Below, in pieces: positions 7,741 through 14,902 of a stretch of 47,581 nt of DNA (within the stretch, counting starts at the first letter, position 1; each line of letters starts with the position of its first letter). Position numbers and translations under genes: made by a program. The stretch is from JBIQLO01 sp044464175. Its GTDB lineage: Bacteria > Planctomycetota > Phycisphaerae > Tepidisphaerales > Tepidisphaeraceae. A model generated the notes under the pieces. It was not told where the DNA came from, searched no databases, and worked only from the letters and a program-made list of their open reading frames with translations. The stretch covers positions 1 to 47,581 of the forward strand of contig JBIQLO010000002.1 of the NCBI GenBank assembly GCA_044464175.1. Direction: 5' to 3'.

Positions 7741-7807
7741 GGCCACAGAGGGGGTGAATTTTGCCAGGAGCCCTCAATCTGTGTTCATCTGTGCCCCATC
7801 TGTGGCC
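7741..7807. repeat. Intergenic ATCTGTG repeat bounded by GGCCACAGA/TCTGTGGCC
   Basis: Three ATCTGTG words at 7777, 7787 and 7798 are spaced 10-11 bp, about one helical turn. The outer words GGCCACAGA (7741-7749) and TCTGTGGCC (7799-7807) are exact inverse complements. A second copy is at 10500-10551. Such CACAGATG repeats are familiar between genes in many genomes (recollection). No function is assigned. Confidence 0.6.
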
Positions 7808-7815
7808 TATACCGT

Positions 7816-8085
7816 CTACCCCAGCGCCCGAAGCTTGCGGGCCACGGGGCGCAGGCGGGGGCGGTGATCCAGGCCGGGGAAGCACATGATCTCCAGCTCG
7901 CGCTGGTGGAGGTATTCGATGAGCTCCTCCTCCGAAGCCCCCGATTCGATCAGTTCGGCCAGCGGATCAAGATAATTGTCATATTCATGCCGGGCGGCCT
8001 CAAACCGCGCGGCGTTGGAGGGGTCCCACTCCTTCAAGAGAATGTCGCGGATTTTGTCGCGGATGGAATGGGGGTCGTGTTTCAT
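7816..8085 (-). CDS. Small conserved hypothetical protein (KEWDP type), coupled to ispG
   Basis: 89 residues beginning MKHDPHSIRDKIRDILLKEW. The phrase LLKEWDP near residues 15-21 and the acidic EYDNYLDPLAELIESGASEE recall small uncharacterised proteins of roughly this size that start with a helix ending KEWDP. I know no function for them. The ATG at 8085 overlaps the ispG stop (ATGA), so translation is probably coupled. Predicted soluble and helical, with one Cys (MCFPGLDH) and a basic C-terminus. A longer reading with an upstream start inside ispG is not credible. Confidence 0.7.
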   Translation of the reverse strand: MKHDPHSIRDKIRDILLKEWDPSNAARFEAARHEYDNYLDPLAELIESGASEEELIEYLHQRELEIMCFPGLDHRPRLRPVARKLRALG

Positions 8086-9332
8086 TTCAGCACCGGCAAT
8101 CCCCGCCGTTTTTCCGTTTCGATCTTGGTCCACCCATCCCCCAGCTTGCCGATCGGATCGGGCGGGAGGATGTCCACGACTTTTTCGCCCAGTCTGGCTT
8201 CGCCGCGCTGCACCTTGGCCTGGAAATTCCGGCACTCCTTCAAGAGGGCATCAAGAATCTCCTCTTCCGGCACGTTGGCCACGCGCTGCCCCTGGACGTA
8301 GATGATCCCGCGCCGGTCCCCCGCGAAGATGGCGATGTCCGCCCCCTCGCACTCGCCCGGTCCGTTCACCACGCACCCCATCACCGCCACCTTGATCGGC
8401 AGCTGAATTTCCGCCGCCAGCTTCTGCCGCACCTGCTGCACGAGCGTGAACAGATCCACTTGGATGCGCCCGCAGGTGGGACAGGCGATCAGTTCCGCCC
8501 CCACGCGCGGGCGCAGCCCCAGCACGTAGAGCAACTCCAGCCCATCCCTCACTTCCTCCACCGGGTCGTTGGCGTAGGAGATGCGCAGCGTGTCGCCGAT
8601 GCCGCTGCACAGCAGGTGCCCCAGCGGCACCACCGAGCGGATCGCCCCGGTCTCGCGCGGGCCGGCGTGCGTGACGCCCAGGTGCAGCGGATAGTCGAAC
8701 CGCTCGCTGATCGCCTTGTAGGCGTCAATGGTCAGCAGCGGGTCGATGCTCTTGGCGCTGATGACGATGTCGTGGAAATCCTGCTCGTGGAAGATGTCCA
8801 GGTACTCCTCCAGCTTCGTCACCATGATCGCCAGCAGGTGCCCATGCTTGTTGTTGGAAAAGACGCCCCCCAGCTCCTTCAGCCGCTTCTGCTTGTCCTT
8901 CCGCTCCACGATCGACCCCTCGTTCACCCCGACGCGGATGGGAATCCTTTTGGCCTTGCACGCCTGGATGACGTCAATCACCTGGGCGCGGTCGTTGATG
9001 TTCCCGGGGTTCAGGCGGATTTTGTGCACCCCCGCCTCGATCGCCTCCAGCGCCCGCTGAAAATGAAAATGAACGTCGGCCACAACCGGCACCGTCACCG
9101 CCGGCAAAATCTCCTTCAGCGCCGCCGTGTCCTTCTTCTCCGGCACCGCCACGCGCACCAGATCCGCCCCGGCCGCCGCCAGCTTCTGAATCTCGGCGAT
9201 GCAGCGGGGAATATCATGCGTATACCCGGCCGTCATCGACTGCACCGACACCGGCGCATCGCCGCCGATGGAGACAAAACCGTGGGCCGAATCGCCAAGC
9301 GTGATTTTTCGCGTTTTTCTGCGGGGAATCAT
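8082..9332 (-). CDS. ispG: 4-hydroxy-3-methylbut-2-enyl diphosphate synthase (IspG/GcpE)
   Basis: A 416-residue enzyme of the MEP isoprenoid pathway that converts methylerythritol cyclodiphosphate to HMBPP with a [4Fe-4S] cluster. The N-terminal TIM barrel shows VQSMTAGYTHD and VVADVHFHFQRAL; the C-terminal cluster domain holds Cys284 and Cys287 (ACPTCGRIQVDL), Cys320 and Glu327 (MGCVVNGPGECEGADI), the expected three-Cys-plus-Glu ligand set. It is the short bacterial form without the plant-type insertion. It implies that this organism makes isoprenoids by the MEP route. The next gene overlaps its stop. Confidence 0.97.
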   Translation of the reverse strand: MIPRRKTRKITLGDSAHGFVSIGGDAPVSVQSMTAGYTHDIPRCIAEIQKLAAAGADLVRVAVPEKKDTAALKEILPAVTVPVVADVHFHFQRALEAIEAGVHKIRLNPGNINDRAQVIDVIQACKAKRIPIRVGVNEGSIVERKDKQKRLKELGGVFSNNKHGHLLAIMVTKLEEYLDIFHEQDFHDIVISAKSIDPLLTIDAYKAISERFDYPLHLGVTHAGPRETGAIRSVVPLGHLLCSGIGDTLRISYANDPVEEVRDGLELLYVLGLRPRVGAELIACPTCGRIQVDLFTLVQQVRQKLAAEIQLPIKVAVMGCVVNGPGECEGADIAIFAGDRRGIIYVQGQRVANVPEEEILDALLKECRNFQAKVQRGEARLGEKVVDILPPDPIGKLGDGWTKIETEKRRGLPVLK

Positions 9333-9381
9333 GTCGGGATTATTCTATGACGGGTGGGGGAAAATGGGAAATGATCTCATA

Positions 9382-9401
9382 GGATCCGCTTCAGCGGACC
9401 C
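9382..9401. repeat. Short intergenic hairpin (GGATCCGC-TTCA-GCGGACCC)
   Basis: An 8-bp stem with one A:C mismatch and a TTCA loop, upstream of ispG and downstream of the 9404-9796 gene. It belongs to the variable-stem family. A more degenerate relative (GGTCGGC-TTCA-GCCGCC) sits at 9877-9893. Confidence 0.5.
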
Positions 9402-9403
9402 GG

Positions 9404-9796
9404 TTACCAGAAGCCCTGCAGAAACTTCCATACCTGTATGCCCGTCACCCGGACAAGGAGCAATACCACGATCACGACGGGCACCAAGGAATAGGGATCA
9501 TTCAAAACCCCCAGCCGGTGCCACGCGGCCATTTTTCGGAACTGGTCATCACCCTGGCGAAACGCTTCCAGCAGTGCCGAAGCCTGCTCAAGGGAGACAT
9601 TGGCGTAAAACTGGCACTTGCCTTCCCGATATTCCACGCGATAGCCGTCCTCCGCAACGATCGCCTGCATGAAGAAATTCTCACCGGCCGTGAGAATGAT
9701 GAAAGGCGCGTGCGGCGGCATGAAACGCAAGTAATGATCCACCTGTTCCCCCGATGGATCCTCAATGCGCTCAACGTTGCCGACTTCCAGATTCAT
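9404..9796 (-). CDS. Hypothetical protein with C-terminal membrane segment
   Basis: I do not recognise this 130-residue product. It starts MNLEVGNVERIEDPSGEQVD, with GGGCAGG immediately upstream of the ATG at 9796. The first 100 residues are mixed alpha/beta with IILTAGENFFMQAIVAEDGY and an EQASALLEAFRQGDD helix. One hydrophobic span near the end (SLVPVVIVVLLLVRVTGI) should anchor it in the membrane with the bulk on one side and a very short tail. There is no lipobox or N-terminal signal. It could be an immunity-like or envelope-associated protein, but nothing in the sequence decides this. Confidence 0.6.
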   Translation of the reverse strand: MNLEVGNVERIEDPSGEQVDHYLRFMPPHAPFIILTAGENFFMQAIVAEDGYRVEYREGKCQFYANVSLEQASALLEAFRQGDDQFRKMAAWHRLGVLNDPYSLVPVVIVVLLLVRVTGIQVWKFLQGFW

Positions 9797-9929
9797 CCTG
9801 CCCAAAGCGTAGCACAACAGAAATGAACCCTGAAGGTTGTGCGTTCACGCACGACAAGAAATCCCGCCGGCCCCAAGGTCGGCTTCAGCCGCCATCCTGC
9901 GCGACAACGACGACAATGCGAGTGGTGGA

Positions 9930-10400
9930 TTATCTGCCTTTGATCGGGTACAGCGCATTCAACAGCACCCGGCGGGAATCGTGCAGCTTCCAGAACGCGC
10001 TCAGCGTCAACGCCGGTTCATGCCTTGTCCATTCCGGGCCAAACTGCCAATCCGACGTGAAGATCAGCTCTTCGGTGGGGGACGCCGCGACCAACTCCGC
10101 CAGCAAGCGTTCGGCCGCGGGCCTGAACGGCGATGCGAACTCAAGAAAATCCGCCTCCACTTTTCTTGATGCCTCGCCGAGCAGCTTATACGCAAAGTAG
10201 ACGCGGCCGGCGCTGTCCTGTTTCAGACTTGGATTGCCCAGGTGGTAGATGATGCCGGAAACCCGATCGAAGTCTTCTTGAAACCGAGCCTGCGGCCCAC
10301 GATACGACCGCAAGGCCCCGTCGGCGACGACTGCGAACGGGAATCCCCCGACCTCGATGGGCCGCGACTGGCCGATGGCGATGATCTCGATGGACGGCAT
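9930..10400 (-). CDS. Hypothetical protein
   Basis: Unrecognised 156-residue soluble protein, MPSIEIIAIGQSRPIEVGGF at the start, then a basic-aromatic middle (DFDRVSGIIYHLGNP, GRVYFAYKLLGEASRK) and ELIFTSDWQFGPEWTRHEP near the C-terminus. The even hydrophobic spacing and normal codon use argue for a real gene rather than chance. No membrane span and no family motif that I can name. It stands alone between intergenic repeat elements, about 130 bp from the neighbour on the same strand. Confidence 0.55.
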   Translation of the reverse strand: MPSIEIIAIGQSRPIEVGGFPFAVVADGALRSYRGPQARFQEDFDRVSGIIYHLGNPSLKQDSAGRVYFAYKLLGEASRKVEADFLEFASPFRPAAERLLAELVAASPTEELIFTSDWQFGPEWTRHEPALTLSAFWKLHDSRRVLLNALYPIKGR

Positions 10401-10460
10401 GGACAGATGACAGCTTTTAGGGCGGATCTTCCCGCCAATTCCATCCCCATTCTACACCCA

Positions 10461-10551
10461 TGATGAGCCAAGGCCCACCCGACGCGCTCGGCAATCTGCA
10501 TCTGTGTTCATCCGTGCCCGGCTCGACTGAGCTCGCCGAAGTCCATCTGTG
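10461..10551. repeat. Composite intergenic repeat: GCCAAGGC hairpin remnant plus ATCTGTG words
   Basis: GAGCCAAGGCCCACCC at 10465-10480 is a degenerate version of the perfect hairpin at 29800-29817. ATCTGTG at 10500 and 10545 and ATCCGTG at 10510 match the repeat at 7741. Between them lies a GC-rich insert, GGCTCGACTGAGCTCGCCGA, itself like a common intergenic repeat. Repeats of different families are nested here. Confidence 0.5.
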
Positions 10552-10581
10552 GCAAAAACGAAGAGTGGAAAGGCCGCCCCC

Positions 10582-11889
10582 TCAAATCCGCTCCGGATCC
10601 GGCAGCGCCTCCAGGCGCGAGAGGCTCGGCAGGTCGGGGTGGAGCCACTCCAGCGGATCGAACAGCGCCGTATCGCCCGGCAGCGGCGTGGTCGCCGTGA
10701 TGTTCGGCAGCGGCGGGCCCTCGGCCGCGTCCAGCGCCCGCCAGCGAAGCGTGTTGATCGTCAGCAGCAGCACCGCGGCCGCCATCCCGACCGCCGGGAC
10801 GTTGAAATTCGCCCGCCACCACGCCGGCCAAATCCCCTCCACGCCCGGGCGCTGCCCCAGGTCCTTCCACAGGTCCATGCCGCGGGCGATCACCCAGAGC
10901 ATCCCCACCCCCAGCCCCGCCATCAGAAGCGTGCGGGCGCCTTCCCACTCCAGCAGGTGCGCCCAGTGAATGAGGAAGGCGACCAGAAAGACATGCATGA
11001 CATACATCGCCAGGCTCCGCCGGCCCATCCGGGCGGCGAAATCGACCACGCCCCCGTTCCCGATCCAGCGCCACATCCGGTCGGTGACGAGCATCATCGG
11101 CAGCATCCACGCCAGGTATTTCAGCACCTCACCCGTGGACAGCGGCGCCTTCCAGTAAACCACCCCCAGCGGCAGCCGCAGGTTCCAGTCGCCGCCATAG
11201 GCGGAGAAGAAGATCACGATGAAAAAGGGAACCGACGCCCAGGCCATCCACCCCTTGGTCCGGTCCGTCAGCCGGTCATACCGGGGCAGGGCGGCCCCGC
11301 ACAGCACGCCGGCCACGAACAGAAGCTGCCACGGCAGGATCATGAAGGTCGTCTGGATCGGCAGCGCCAGGAAATAAGGGTGATACAGCCCGAACACAAA
11401 CCCCCCCAGGCTCAGCCCCGCCAGCGCCCACCACCACCCCCGGCGCAGCAACGCCAGCATCCCCGGCGCCAGCGCCACCATCACCACGTAAAACGGCAGC
11501 AGGTCCGACCCGTGCCGGAAGGTGAGAATCTCCCACAGCAGCTGCGGCACGCTCTGGAACGGCTCCCCCCCCAGCATGGGATAGATCAGCAGGAAACAGG
11601 TCGTGGCCACGTAATGCACCAGCAGGATGTAGCCGGAGCGCCGATAGAGCCGCCGATACGTCTGGGCGCGCTTCTGGAAATCCAGCACGCGCGGCAGAAA
11701 GATCGCCCCGATGCTCATGCCGGAGATCATGATGAACCCCCCGGCCGCGAAGCGCGTGTATTCCCCCAGGATTGAATACCAGGGCTGCCCAAACGGCATC
11801 CCCTGGTAGACCAGGTGCACCAGGATCATGTCGATCAGGCAAAGCCCGCGCCAGAAGTCGATGCGGGTGTCACGCGGTGTGGAGCTCAT
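10582..11889 (-). CDS. OpgC-like integral membrane acyltransferase
   Basis: 435 residues with about ten hydrophobic spans and the N-terminal signature of OpgC/acyltransferase-3-related proteins: RIDFWRGLCLIDMILVHLVY, then GGFIMISGMSIGAIFLPRV and the basic loop RAQTYRRLYRRSGYILLVHY. OpgC transfers succinyl groups to periplasmic glucans; relatives decorate surface or exported polysaccharides. Conserved Asp and His in the first span (D11, H25) fit the catalytic pattern of this superfamily. The C-terminus has a soluble 45-residue tail. The donor and acceptor cannot be told from sequence. Single gene, no clear operon partner, divergent from the exported hydrolase at 12078. Confidence 0.75.
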   Translation of the reverse strand: MSSTPRDTRIDFWRGLCLIDMILVHLVYQGMPFGQPWYSILGEYTRFAAGGFIMISGMSIGAIFLPRVLDFQKRAQTYRRLYRRSGYILLVHYVATTCFLLIYPMLGGEPFQSVPQLLWEILTFRHGSDLLPFYVVMVALAPGMLALLRRGWWWALAGLSLGGFVFGLYHPYFLALPIQTTFMILPWQLLFVAGVLCGAALPRYDRLTDRTKGWMAWASVPFFIVIFFSAYGGDWNLRLPLGVVYWKAPLSTGEVLKYLAWMLPMMLVTDRMWRWIGNGGVVDFAARMGRRSLAMYVMHVFLVAFLIHWAHLLEWEGARTLLMAGLGVGMLWVIARGMDLWKDLGQRPGVEGIWPAWWRANFNVPAVGMAAAVLLLTINTLRWRALDAAEGPPLPNITATTPLPGDTALFDPLEWLHPDLPSLSRLEALPDPERI

Positions 11890-12077
11890 GGGTTGGTTCC
11901 GCCGGTGAGGCCCATTTCCCCATCCGTGGGGTGCCGGGCGTCACGTCCTGCTTCCTTGCCAGATAAACGATGAAATCACGCTTCCGGTTCGGCCGCCCAT
12001 TGGCGTACAATAGGCCGCCCGTACGTGTCTCAGATCCGGGCCACTGGGCCCATCTCATGAGACAGAAGGAGAACGTC

Positions 12078-12854
12078 ATGAAACCCTTTTTATTGTGCCT
12101 GGCCCTGGCCTTTGTCGCCAGCCCAGTCATGGGAGAAATCCAGATGAAACCAGTGGAATATCGGGACGGAGCGACAGTTTGTCACGGTTGGGTGGCTTAT
12201 GACGATTCCGTCACGGGCAAACGTCCCGGCGTGCTGGTCCTGCCCGAGTGGTGGGGCGTCACCGACTACCCCAAATCCCGCGCCCAGGACCTGGCCAAAT
12301 TGGGCTATGTCGCCTTCGTGGCCGACATCTATGGCGAGGGAAAGACCACCAGCGATCCCAAGGAGGCGGGCGAACTGGCCGGGCGCTTCTATAAGGACCG
12401 CAAAATGATGCGCCAGCGCGCCCTCGCCGCCCTCGAACAGCTCAAGAAACAGTCGCAGGTGGATGCAACCCGGGTCGCCGCCATTGGTTATTGCTTCGGC
12501 GGCACCATCGCCCTGGAGCTGGCCCGCGCCGGCACGCCCCTCAAGGGGATCGTCAGCTTCCACGGCGGGCTGGAAACCCCCACTGCCACCCCGGCCGGCC
12601 AGATCAAAGCCAGAATCCTCGTCTGCGCCGGCGGCGCCGACGAGTTCGTCCCCGACAAGCAGGTGGAGGCCTTCAAGCAGGAGATGCGCCATGCCAAGGC
12701 CAACTGGGAGCTGATCGTTTACGGCGGCGCCCACCACGCCTTCACCAACCCCAATGCCGACAAATTCGGCATCCCCAACATCAAATACGACCAGCAGGCC
12801 GACCACCGCTCCTGGGCCGCCATGCAAACCTTCTTCGACGAACTGTTCAAGTAA
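12078..12854 (+). CDS. Dienelactone hydrolase family protein, exported
   Basis: 258 residues from the ATG at 12078, backed by AGAAGGAGAAC. Residues 1-19 form a signal peptide (MKPFLLCLALAFVASPVMG). The mature part has the DLH alpha/beta-hydrolase layout: PGVLVLPEWWGVTDYPKSRA, the nucleophile elbow GYCFGG with Cys in place of Ser as in true dienelactone hydrolases, the Asp in GADEFVP and the His in GGAHHAFTNP. The enzyme cleaves ester or lactone bonds; periplasmic members often act on unknown natural esters. Upstream, a 188-bp gap contains CCCCA-TCCG-TGGGG and the palindrome TCTCATGAGA at 12053-12062, near the ribosome binding site. An in-frame ATG at 11970 is not credible because it would bury the signal. 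Confidence 0.9.
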   Translation: MKPFLLCLALAFVASPVMGEIQMKPVEYRDGATVCHGWVAYDDSVTGKRPGVLVLPEWWGVTDYPKSRAQDLAKLGYVAFVADIYGEGKTTSDPKEAGELAGRFYKDRKMMRQRALAALEQLKKQSQVDATRVAAIGYCFGGTIALELARAGTPLKGIVSFHGGLETPTATPAGQIKARILVCAGGADEFVPDKQVEAFKQEMRHAKANWELIVYGGAHHAFTNPNADKFGIPNIKYDQQADHRSWAAMQTFFDELFK

Positions 12855-12860
12855 CTGTGG

Positions 12861-12926
12861 ACGGCCTCGCTGAGGCCGTGGCGGGGTCAGCCGGGTGCCA
12901 CAGGTCAGCGTCCCCGCTGACCTGTG
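12861..12926. repeat. Two strong intergenic hairpins (8-bp and 12-bp stems)
   Basis: ACGGCCTC-GCT-GAGGCCGT at 12861-12879 repeats the 6574 hairpin with a longer stem. It is followed by CACAGGTCAGCG-TCCC and its exact complement CGCTGACCTGTG at 12899-12926, a perfect 12-bp stem. They lie between the convergent hydrolase and sulfatase genes and could help end both transcripts, but there is no T-run. Confidence 0.6.
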
Positions 12927-12951
12927 CGGTCGTCATGCCGACCACCCTCCC

Positions 12952-14340
12952 TCAGCACGGCCCCACCGGCGCCAGCCGATAGCTGGCGTAATGCGTGTTC
13001 ACAAAATTCTGATCCCCCGTCTCCTGCGCCCGCAGCCACATCCGCCGGCACATCTGCCGCACCCGTTCCTGATGCCGCGGATCATCGATCAGATTGGTCA
13101 TCTCATACGGGTCGGCCTCCAGGTGATACAACTCATCCTCGTCAAAGCCGTTGAAAATGTATTTCCAGGGTCCCTCCCAGACGATGCGCTGGGTGAGGAA
13201 AATCCGCCCGCCGAAATACTCGGCATATCCCCCGGTGTATTGGCCCGCCAGCTGCGGATCGCCCAACAGCGGCGCGAACGACCTGGAATCGGGCACGGCC
13301 TCATACCCCAGCCCGGCCAGTTCCAGCAGCGTGGGATACAGATCGTGCAGGCCGACCCGCGCCCCCGTCACCGCGCCCGGCGTGATCCCCGGCCCGGCCA
13401 GGATCATCGGAATGTTGTACACCTCCTCCCCCGCGTGAATGTTCTTGGTGTAAAGCCCATGCGCCCCCAGCAACTCGCCATGGTCGGAGGTGAGGACGAT
13501 AATGGTGTTCTCCAACTGCCCCGAATCGCGAAGCTGCTCGATCAGCAGCCCGTACTGCTGGTCGATTTCGCTAATCGAGCCGTAGTAGCACGCCATCGCC
13601 TCGCGCCGCTGCCGGTCGGTCATCCCATCCCAGACGCGGGCGGCCTTGCGGTACAACCCCGGCCGGCCCGAAAGATCATCATGCACATTGGGCGGCAACT
13701 CCAGGGCATCCACCTCATACTGCGCCCAGGCCGCCTTGCCGCAGATAAACGGGTCATGCGGCTCGAACGAGCTGACAAAGCAGCACCAGGGGGCCGGCCC
13801 GCCCGTCGCCTCCTTCAGAAATTTCCGGGCCGCCGCCGTGGTCAGCCCGAGATAGCGCTCCTCCACCGGCACATCCGTCACCCCATAGAGCAGCGTCGGG
13901 TTGTACCCCGGCGGCCGGTCGTGGCGGTACGCCACCGTCAACCCTCGCACCGGCGGGTTCTTCGTATTGACATGCACCTGCCATCCATACCGGTCGGCCC
14001 GGTCGGCGTGGTCCACGTGCCACTTGCCGAAATAGCCGGTCCGGTACCCGTGCCGCTGGAGAATCTGCCCCCAGTGCGGCCGCGCCTCGCGCAGGACATT
14101 CTGGTCCGGATCGCCACAGTGGGTCACCTGCAGCACGCCATGGTTGTGCGGCAGCAGCCCCGTCATGAGGCTGGCCCGCGCCGGCGAACAGACGGCGTTG
14201 GGCGTGTAGGCCCGCTCAAACCGCATCCCCCCGCCCGCCAGCCGGTCCAGATGCGGTGTCCGGCACGGATGCCCCGCCCCCAGCACCCGCCCCTGCATCT
14301 GGTCGGTCATCAGAAAGAGAATATTCGGTTGACCCGTCAT
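12952..14340 (-). CDS. Type I sulfatase (formylglycine-dependent)
   Basis: A 462-residue sulfatase. MTGQPNILFLMTDQMQGRVL at the start holds the metal-binding Asp-Gln pair, and CSPARASLMTG (Cys51 onward) is the CxPxR motif whose Cys is oxidised to formylglycine. The central RTGYFGKWH and the later LTSDHGELLGAHGLYTK complete the calcium site. No signal peptide is seen, so it may be cytoplasmic or start further upstream; many planctomycete sulfatases are exported. Members of this branch act on choline sulfate, polysaccharide sulfates or small aryl sulfates. A TATACT box at 14376-14381 (minus strand) lies 35 bp before the ATG. It ends close to a pair of hairpins. Confidence 0.93.
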   Translation of the reverse strand: MTGQPNILFLMTDQMQGRVLGAGHPCRTPHLDRLAGGGMRFERAYTPNAVCSPARASLMTGLLPHNHGVLQVTHCGDPDQNVLREARPHWGQILQRHGYRTGYFGKWHVDHADRADRYGWQVHVNTKNPPVRGLTVAYRHDRPPGYNPTLLYGVTDVPVEERYLGLTTAAARKFLKEATGGPAPWCCFVSSFEPHDPFICGKAAWAQYEVDALELPPNVHDDLSGRPGLYRKAARVWDGMTDRQRREAMACYYGSISEIDQQYGLLIEQLRDSGQLENTIIVLTSDHGELLGAHGLYTKNIHAGEEVYNIPMILAGPGITPGAVTGARVGLHDLYPTLLELAGLGYEAVPDSRSFAPLLGDPQLAGQYTGGYAEYFGGRIFLTQRIVWEGPWKYIFNGFDEDELYHLEADPYEMTNLIDDPRHQERVRQMCRRMWLRAQETGDQNFVNTHYASYRLAPVGPC

Positions 14341-14578
14341 CCATCCCTGCCCAGTCGAACTGTCCCCGGTCCCGCAGTATACAACATCCCTCCGAATTCT
14401 CCCGAAACTTCCCCCCCAGCGCCCCCGCCGGCCAACCCGTAGGACAGCCCCTCCATCGCCTGAGCCCCCGAGACTTTCTAAATTCCCGCTTCCGCGGTGA
14501 TCAGCGGTGAGAGCGGGGCGGAGGCGTTCCGTTCAATCCCGTCCGTGCCCTCCCTGGCGTCGCCGTTACAAAAAATAC

Positions 14579-14606
14579 TTGACAAAACCCAAACAAATGC
14601 TATACT
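14579..14606 (+). promoter_or_regulatory. Near-consensus sigma-70 promoter upstream of the aldolase/BMC-T pair
   Basis: TTGACA at 14579-14584, a 16-bp spacer, then TATACT at 14601-14606. This is the best promoter in the window. The aldolase start codon is almost 300 bp downstream, so it implies a long leader that includes the AC-rich repeat. The surrounding 562-bp gap (14341-14902) otherwise contains only a CCGC-TTCC-GCGG hairpin at 14486-14497 and a GACCTGAAT tandem pair at 14869. Confidence 0.7.
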
Positions 14607-14689
14607 CCCCATCATGCAATCTCCCCTCCATCATGCCCTTTTCACTCCCTCACCCCTTCGTCCCTCCCTGCTGTCCCAAAATACCAACG

Positions 14690-14782
14690 AACCCAAACGA
14701 ACCAAACCCAATTCCCCTCTGGCGCTCCAGAATCAACGATTTCCCCCCCGAACCCAACACCTCGTATTTCCCAACGAACCCA
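14690..14782 (+). repeat. AC-rich dispersed repeat, copy 1
   Basis: Starts AACCCAAACGAACCAAACCC and aligns without gaps to 27349-27441: 70 of 93 positions match by hand, including a 23-bp identical core and CTGGCGCTC at the same offset. In the +1 frame both copies read NPNEPNPIP-WRS. Both lie downstream of a promoter and upstream of a + strand gene. Transcribed leader element or mobile repeat; not a convincing gene. Confidence 0.75.
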
Positions 14783-14902
14783 CCCCCCCGCATCCCGGAA
14801 CCTCAATCCCAAATCCCAAACCCCGCCCCCGTTTGTTTCCCTCCCCCCGGCCGGGTATAAATGAAGCGACCTGAATTGACCTGAATCCGGAAAGACCGAC
14901 TT

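Noticed and set aside
7741..7807. CRISPR array
   Set aside because: Repeat units are 7 bp with 3-4 bp between, no spacers of 30 bp and no cas genes in the window.
14497..14874. Proline-rich small protein genes before the aldolase
   Set aside because: All three + strand frames are open because the DNA is AC-rich with few stops, codon patterns are not protein-like, and the segment is a dispersed repeat.
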